A DNA stretch of 64,000 nt from Stenotrophomonas tumulicola (lineage in GTDB: Bacteria; Pseudomonadota; Gammaproteobacteria; Xanthomonadales; Xanthomonadaceae): NCBI RefSeq assembly GCF_014117215.1, contig NZ_JACGXS010000008.1, positions 112,024-176,023 of the forward strand. The letters run 5' to 3'. Each line of letters starts with the position of its first letter. Position 1 is the first letter of the stretch. The position numbers were made by a program, and so were the translations under genes. The notes under the pieces were generated by a model that did no database searches, was not told the DNA's origin, and saw only the letters and a program-made list of their open reading frames with translations. This document shows positions 61,922-64,000 of this stretch, piece after piece.

Positions 61922-62644
61922 ATGGCTCAGGAGCTGTTACTGCGCGATACCTCACGGTCATATGGTTTACGCGAGACGTCGACTCCGAGCCTGGCGATCA
62001 GCGCGGCAACCGCCCATGGCCGATGTGCTTCCGCGCATGCAATGTTGGCCAAGGTGCTGGCGGGTATCCGCCAGGAACGCCTTGCAGGACGTCATCAGCC
62101 CGGGTGCCCCGCCGGCAGCGGGCGCATGCATTGCACCCGGCTGTGCTTCTCCACCCAGAAACTTCCGCCCTCGAAACATGCCGAGCTGGACAGGCAGCTG
62201 GCCGGCCAGCAGCAAGGGCTCAATGCCCTGACCGTACAGGAGTATCTGTCCGCCCGATCAGGATTCGATCCGGCCGGGCGTGATCCGAACGTGGCCCGGC
62301 GCGCACGTGCATCCTGGCGCGACAAACTGACGCGCGAGCGCAACCAGTCCCTGCGCGAGGCAGGGTGCGATGCCACGGTGGCGCAGGATCGCGCCGAGGC
62401 ATACGCGAGCCGGAAGATGCGCGGCCTGCATGCGCTGCACAACCCCGACCGGATTGCCGGCGGGCATGATGTCATCAGTGATTTCGGCGATGGCCAGGTC
62501 AATTCCACCATCGGGCGGCAATGGAACGTGGCACGCCGCGGCGAGCTGTCACGCGTGCAGCAGCTGGACAGCGCGGCACGGTGCGTCCCTGAACACATCC
62601 GCGCCCATATACGCATGAACGGCCTGCTGACGCGGGATGCCTGA
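61922..62644 (+). CDS. Ntox15-domain protein (putative HxxD nuclease toxin)
   Basis: A 240-residue protein matching polymorphic-toxin domain Ntox15 (Toxin_43; the domain of DNase effectors such as Tde1). Conserved blocks are LDRQLAGQQQGLNALTVQEY, FDPAGRDPNVARRARASWRD and the catalytic HxxD in LHALHNPDRIAGG (His about 172), then DFGDGQVNSTIGRQW. The N-terminal 90 residues (LLLRDTSRSYGLRETSTPSL) are unassigned and may be an adaptor or inhibitor-binding region. No secretion signal or VgrG/PAAR/Rhs module is present, and no immunity-type gene is adjacent. The next gene, 49 bases downstream, is a metabolic dehydrogenase. Confidence 0.72.
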   Translation: MAQELLLRDTSRSYGLRETSTPSLAISAATAHGRCASAHAMLAKVLAGIRQERLAGRHQPGCPAGSGRMHCTRLCFSTQKLPPSKHAELDRQLAGQQQGLNALTVQEYLSARSGFDPAGRDPNVARRARASWRDKLTRERNQSLREAGCDATVAQDRAEAYASRKMRGLHALHNPDRIAGGHDVISDFGDGQVNSTIGRQWNVARRGELSRVQQLDSAARCVPEHIRAHIRMNGLLTRDA

Positions 62645-62693
62645 GCTGTGGCCATAATGCGGGCCCGTGTTCCTGCTGCCGATGGTACGAACG

Positions 62694-63857
62694 ATGAGCC
62701 TGCTTCCCCATGACCTCTTCGATGTCCGCTCGTTGCTCAGCGATGAAGAGCGCGCGGTACAGGACGCGGTCGCCCGCTTCACCGACCAGCGCGTGCTGCC
62801 GATCATTGGCAGGTGTTTCGACGACGCCCGCTTCCCCGCTGAACTGGTGCCGGAAATAGCGTCGCTTGGCCTGCTGGGCGCCACGTTGCCGGCAGTGCAT
62901 GGAGGGGCTGGCATGGGCGCGGTCGCCTATGGGTTGATCTGCCAGGAACTGGAACGGGGCGACTCGGGCCTGCGCAGCTTCGTTTCCGTACAGAGCTCGC
63001 TGTGCATGTACCCGATATTCGCCTATGGCACCGATGCGCAGCGTGCACGCTGGTTGCCATCGATGGCGCGCGGTGAACGGATTGGGTGCTTCGGCCTGAC
63101 CGAAGCGCATGGCGGTTCGGATCCGTCGACGATGAAGACCCATGCGGTACGCCACGGCGATGACTGGCGGTTGTCGGGCAGCAAGATGTGGATCACCAAT
63201 GCGCCGATCGCCGACCTGGCCATTGTCTGGGCGCAGACCGATGACGGGGTGCAGGGGTTCGTGCTGGAGAAGGGCATGGCAGGCTTCAGCGTGGAAGAGA
63301 TACAGCGCAAGATGAGCCTGCGTGCGTCGTCGACGGGTGCGTTGTTCTTCGATGACGTCAGGATCCCCGACAGCAACCGGTTGGCCGGCGTGAAAGGCAT
63401 GAAGGGGCCGTTGGGTTGCCTGGACCAGGCGCGCTTCGGTATCAGCTGGGGACCGATCGGCGCGGCCATCGCGTGCCTGCAGGAAACACTGGCCCATGCA
63501 AAGGACCGCGTGTTGTTTGGTCGGCCGCTGGCCGCCACGCAGAGCGCGCAGATCAAGCTGGCCGACATGGCGCGGCGGATCACCACGGCGCAGCTGCTGG
63601 CATTGCAGTTGGGGCGGCTGAAGGAGGCCGGGGCGGCGCAGCCGCAGCAGGTCAGCCTGGCCAAATGGAACAACTGCCGGATGGCCATCGACATCGCGCG
63701 CGAATGCCGCGATCTGCTGGGCGCGGCTGGCATCACGACGGATCATGCGGCCATGCGCCACGCCCTGAACCTGGAATCGGTGATCACCTATGAAGGAACG
63801 GAGACGGTGCACCAGCTGGTGATCGGCCGTGCGCTGACCGGGTTCAATGCGTTCTGA
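62694..63857 (+). CDS. gcdH: Glutaryl-CoA dehydrogenase
   Basis: An acyl-CoA dehydrogenase-family flavoprotein of 387 residues that oxidises and decarboxylates glutaryl-CoA to crotonyl-CoA in lysine/tryptophan degradation. CFGLTEAHGGSDPSTM, WITNAPIADLAIVWA and FGRPLAATQ match GcdH. The catalytic Glu lies in VITYEGTETVHQLVIGRALTG (about residue 367) and RFGISWGPIGAAIACL is characteristic. Electrons should flow to ETF and then to the ETF-QO encoded nearby. The ATG at 62694 is chosen (MSLLPHDLFD); nine extra codons upstream are possible. Confidence 0.93.
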   Translation: MSLLPHDLFDVRSLLSDEERAVQDAVARFTDQRVLPIIGRCFDDARFPAELVPEIASLGLLGATLPAVHGGAGMGAVAYGLICQELERGDSGLRSFVSVQSSLCMYPIFAYGTDAQRARWLPSMARGERIGCFGLTEAHGGSDPSTMKTHAVRHGDDWRLSGSKMWITNAPIADLAIVWAQTDDGVQGFVLEKGMAGFSVEEIQRKMSLRASSTGALFFDDVRIPDSNRLAGVKGMKGPLGCLDQARFGISWGPIGAAIACLQETLAHAKDRVLFGRPLAATQSAQIKLADMARRITTAQLLALQLGRLKEAGAAQPQQVSLAKWNNCRMAIDIARECRDLLGAAGITTDHAAMRHALNLESVITYEGTETVHQLVIGRALTGFNAF

Positions 63858-63916
63858 AGCCAACGGCAAAAGCAACAGCAACAGCAACAGCTGCAGGGCT
63901 GTGTGCTGGTGGGGCG

Positions 63917-64000
63917 GGGTGGGTTGGCGGGACCCGCCGTGAACCCATCCATGGGGGCTCCTGTTCGGCTCCTGCCTCACAAGGTCCCGCCAACCCACCC
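63917..64000. repeat. 17-bp inverted repeat at the window edge
   Basis: GGGTGGGTTGGCGGGAC (63917-63933) is perfectly complementary to 63984-64000, with a 50-base interior. It lies after glutaryl-CoA dehydrogenase, so it could be a terminator or an intergenic palindromic element. It reaches the last base of the window and may extend further. Confidence 0.7.

Overview
The window is GC-rich, densely packed gammaproteobacterial chromosome and looks like Stenotrophomonas (S. maltophilia complex) or a close xanthomonad. The evidence is the GTAG-type palindromic repeats (SMAG-like, e.g. 12913-13454 and 19926-20079), an Ax21-family outer-membrane protein, two tandem SodC lipoproteins, four large TonB-dependent receptors, and the xanthomonad/enteric gene order rhodanese-secB-gpsA and hemD-hemX-hemY. 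These are family-level recognitions made by eye; no database search was run.

Bases 1-9000 hold a META/DUF4377 lipoprotein, uppP and a complete nitrogen-regulation block: glnA with a textbook sigma-54 promoter and three NtrC-type boxes, glnK-amtB, a cell-wall amidase, and ntrB-ntrC with a perfect NtrC box touching the ntrB start codon. Bases 9000-21700 are core genes: two Cu/Zn superoxide dismutases, a thiolase, the hemD-hemX-hemY operon, a thioesterase, rhodanese-secB-gpsA and Ax21. They are separated by SMAG arrays and one candidate structured RNA (20150-20336).

Bases about 21800-34000 are an accessory region with lower GC. It contains a beta-helix secreted protein, a frameshifted tyrosine recombinase, a Lamassu-like defence pair (Cap4/DUF4297 nuclease plus SMC-like ATPase), a RecD-like helicase with an unrecognised 500-residue N-terminus, and a three-cassette array with attC sites but no integron integrase (a CALIN). 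The cassettes carry a frameshifted small gene, an AbiTii-domain protein and a DUF3800 protein. A secreted trypsin-like protease follows.

Bases 34100-56000 are mainly envelope uptake and secretion. They hold a MerR-controlled TonB receptor with a His-rich N-terminus, an orphan HipB antitoxin with a hipA stub, an S15-type hydrolase, a large STN-domain receptor with a GDPD lipoprotein, and an AraC/SDR divergent pair. A TPP-riboswitch-controlled receptor-PnuT thiamine uptake operon, a receptor overlapping a Tat-exported phospholipase C, and an M3 peptidase complete the block. Bases 56000-64000 carry a divergent response-regulator/hybrid-kinase pair, cytochrome c with ETF-ubiquinone oxidoreductase, an orphan Ntox15-type toxin, glutaryl-CoA dehydrogenase, and a 17-bp inverted repeat at the window edge. 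ETF-QO and the acyl-CoA dehydrogenase probably serve the same electron-transfer route to ubiquinone.

The most unusual points are the integrase-less cassette array with defence genes, the defence pair plus helicase beside a broken recombinase, the MerR-type promoter driving an outer-membrane receptor, and the toxin with no adjacent immunity gene. No tRNA, rRNA or CRISPR array was recognised.
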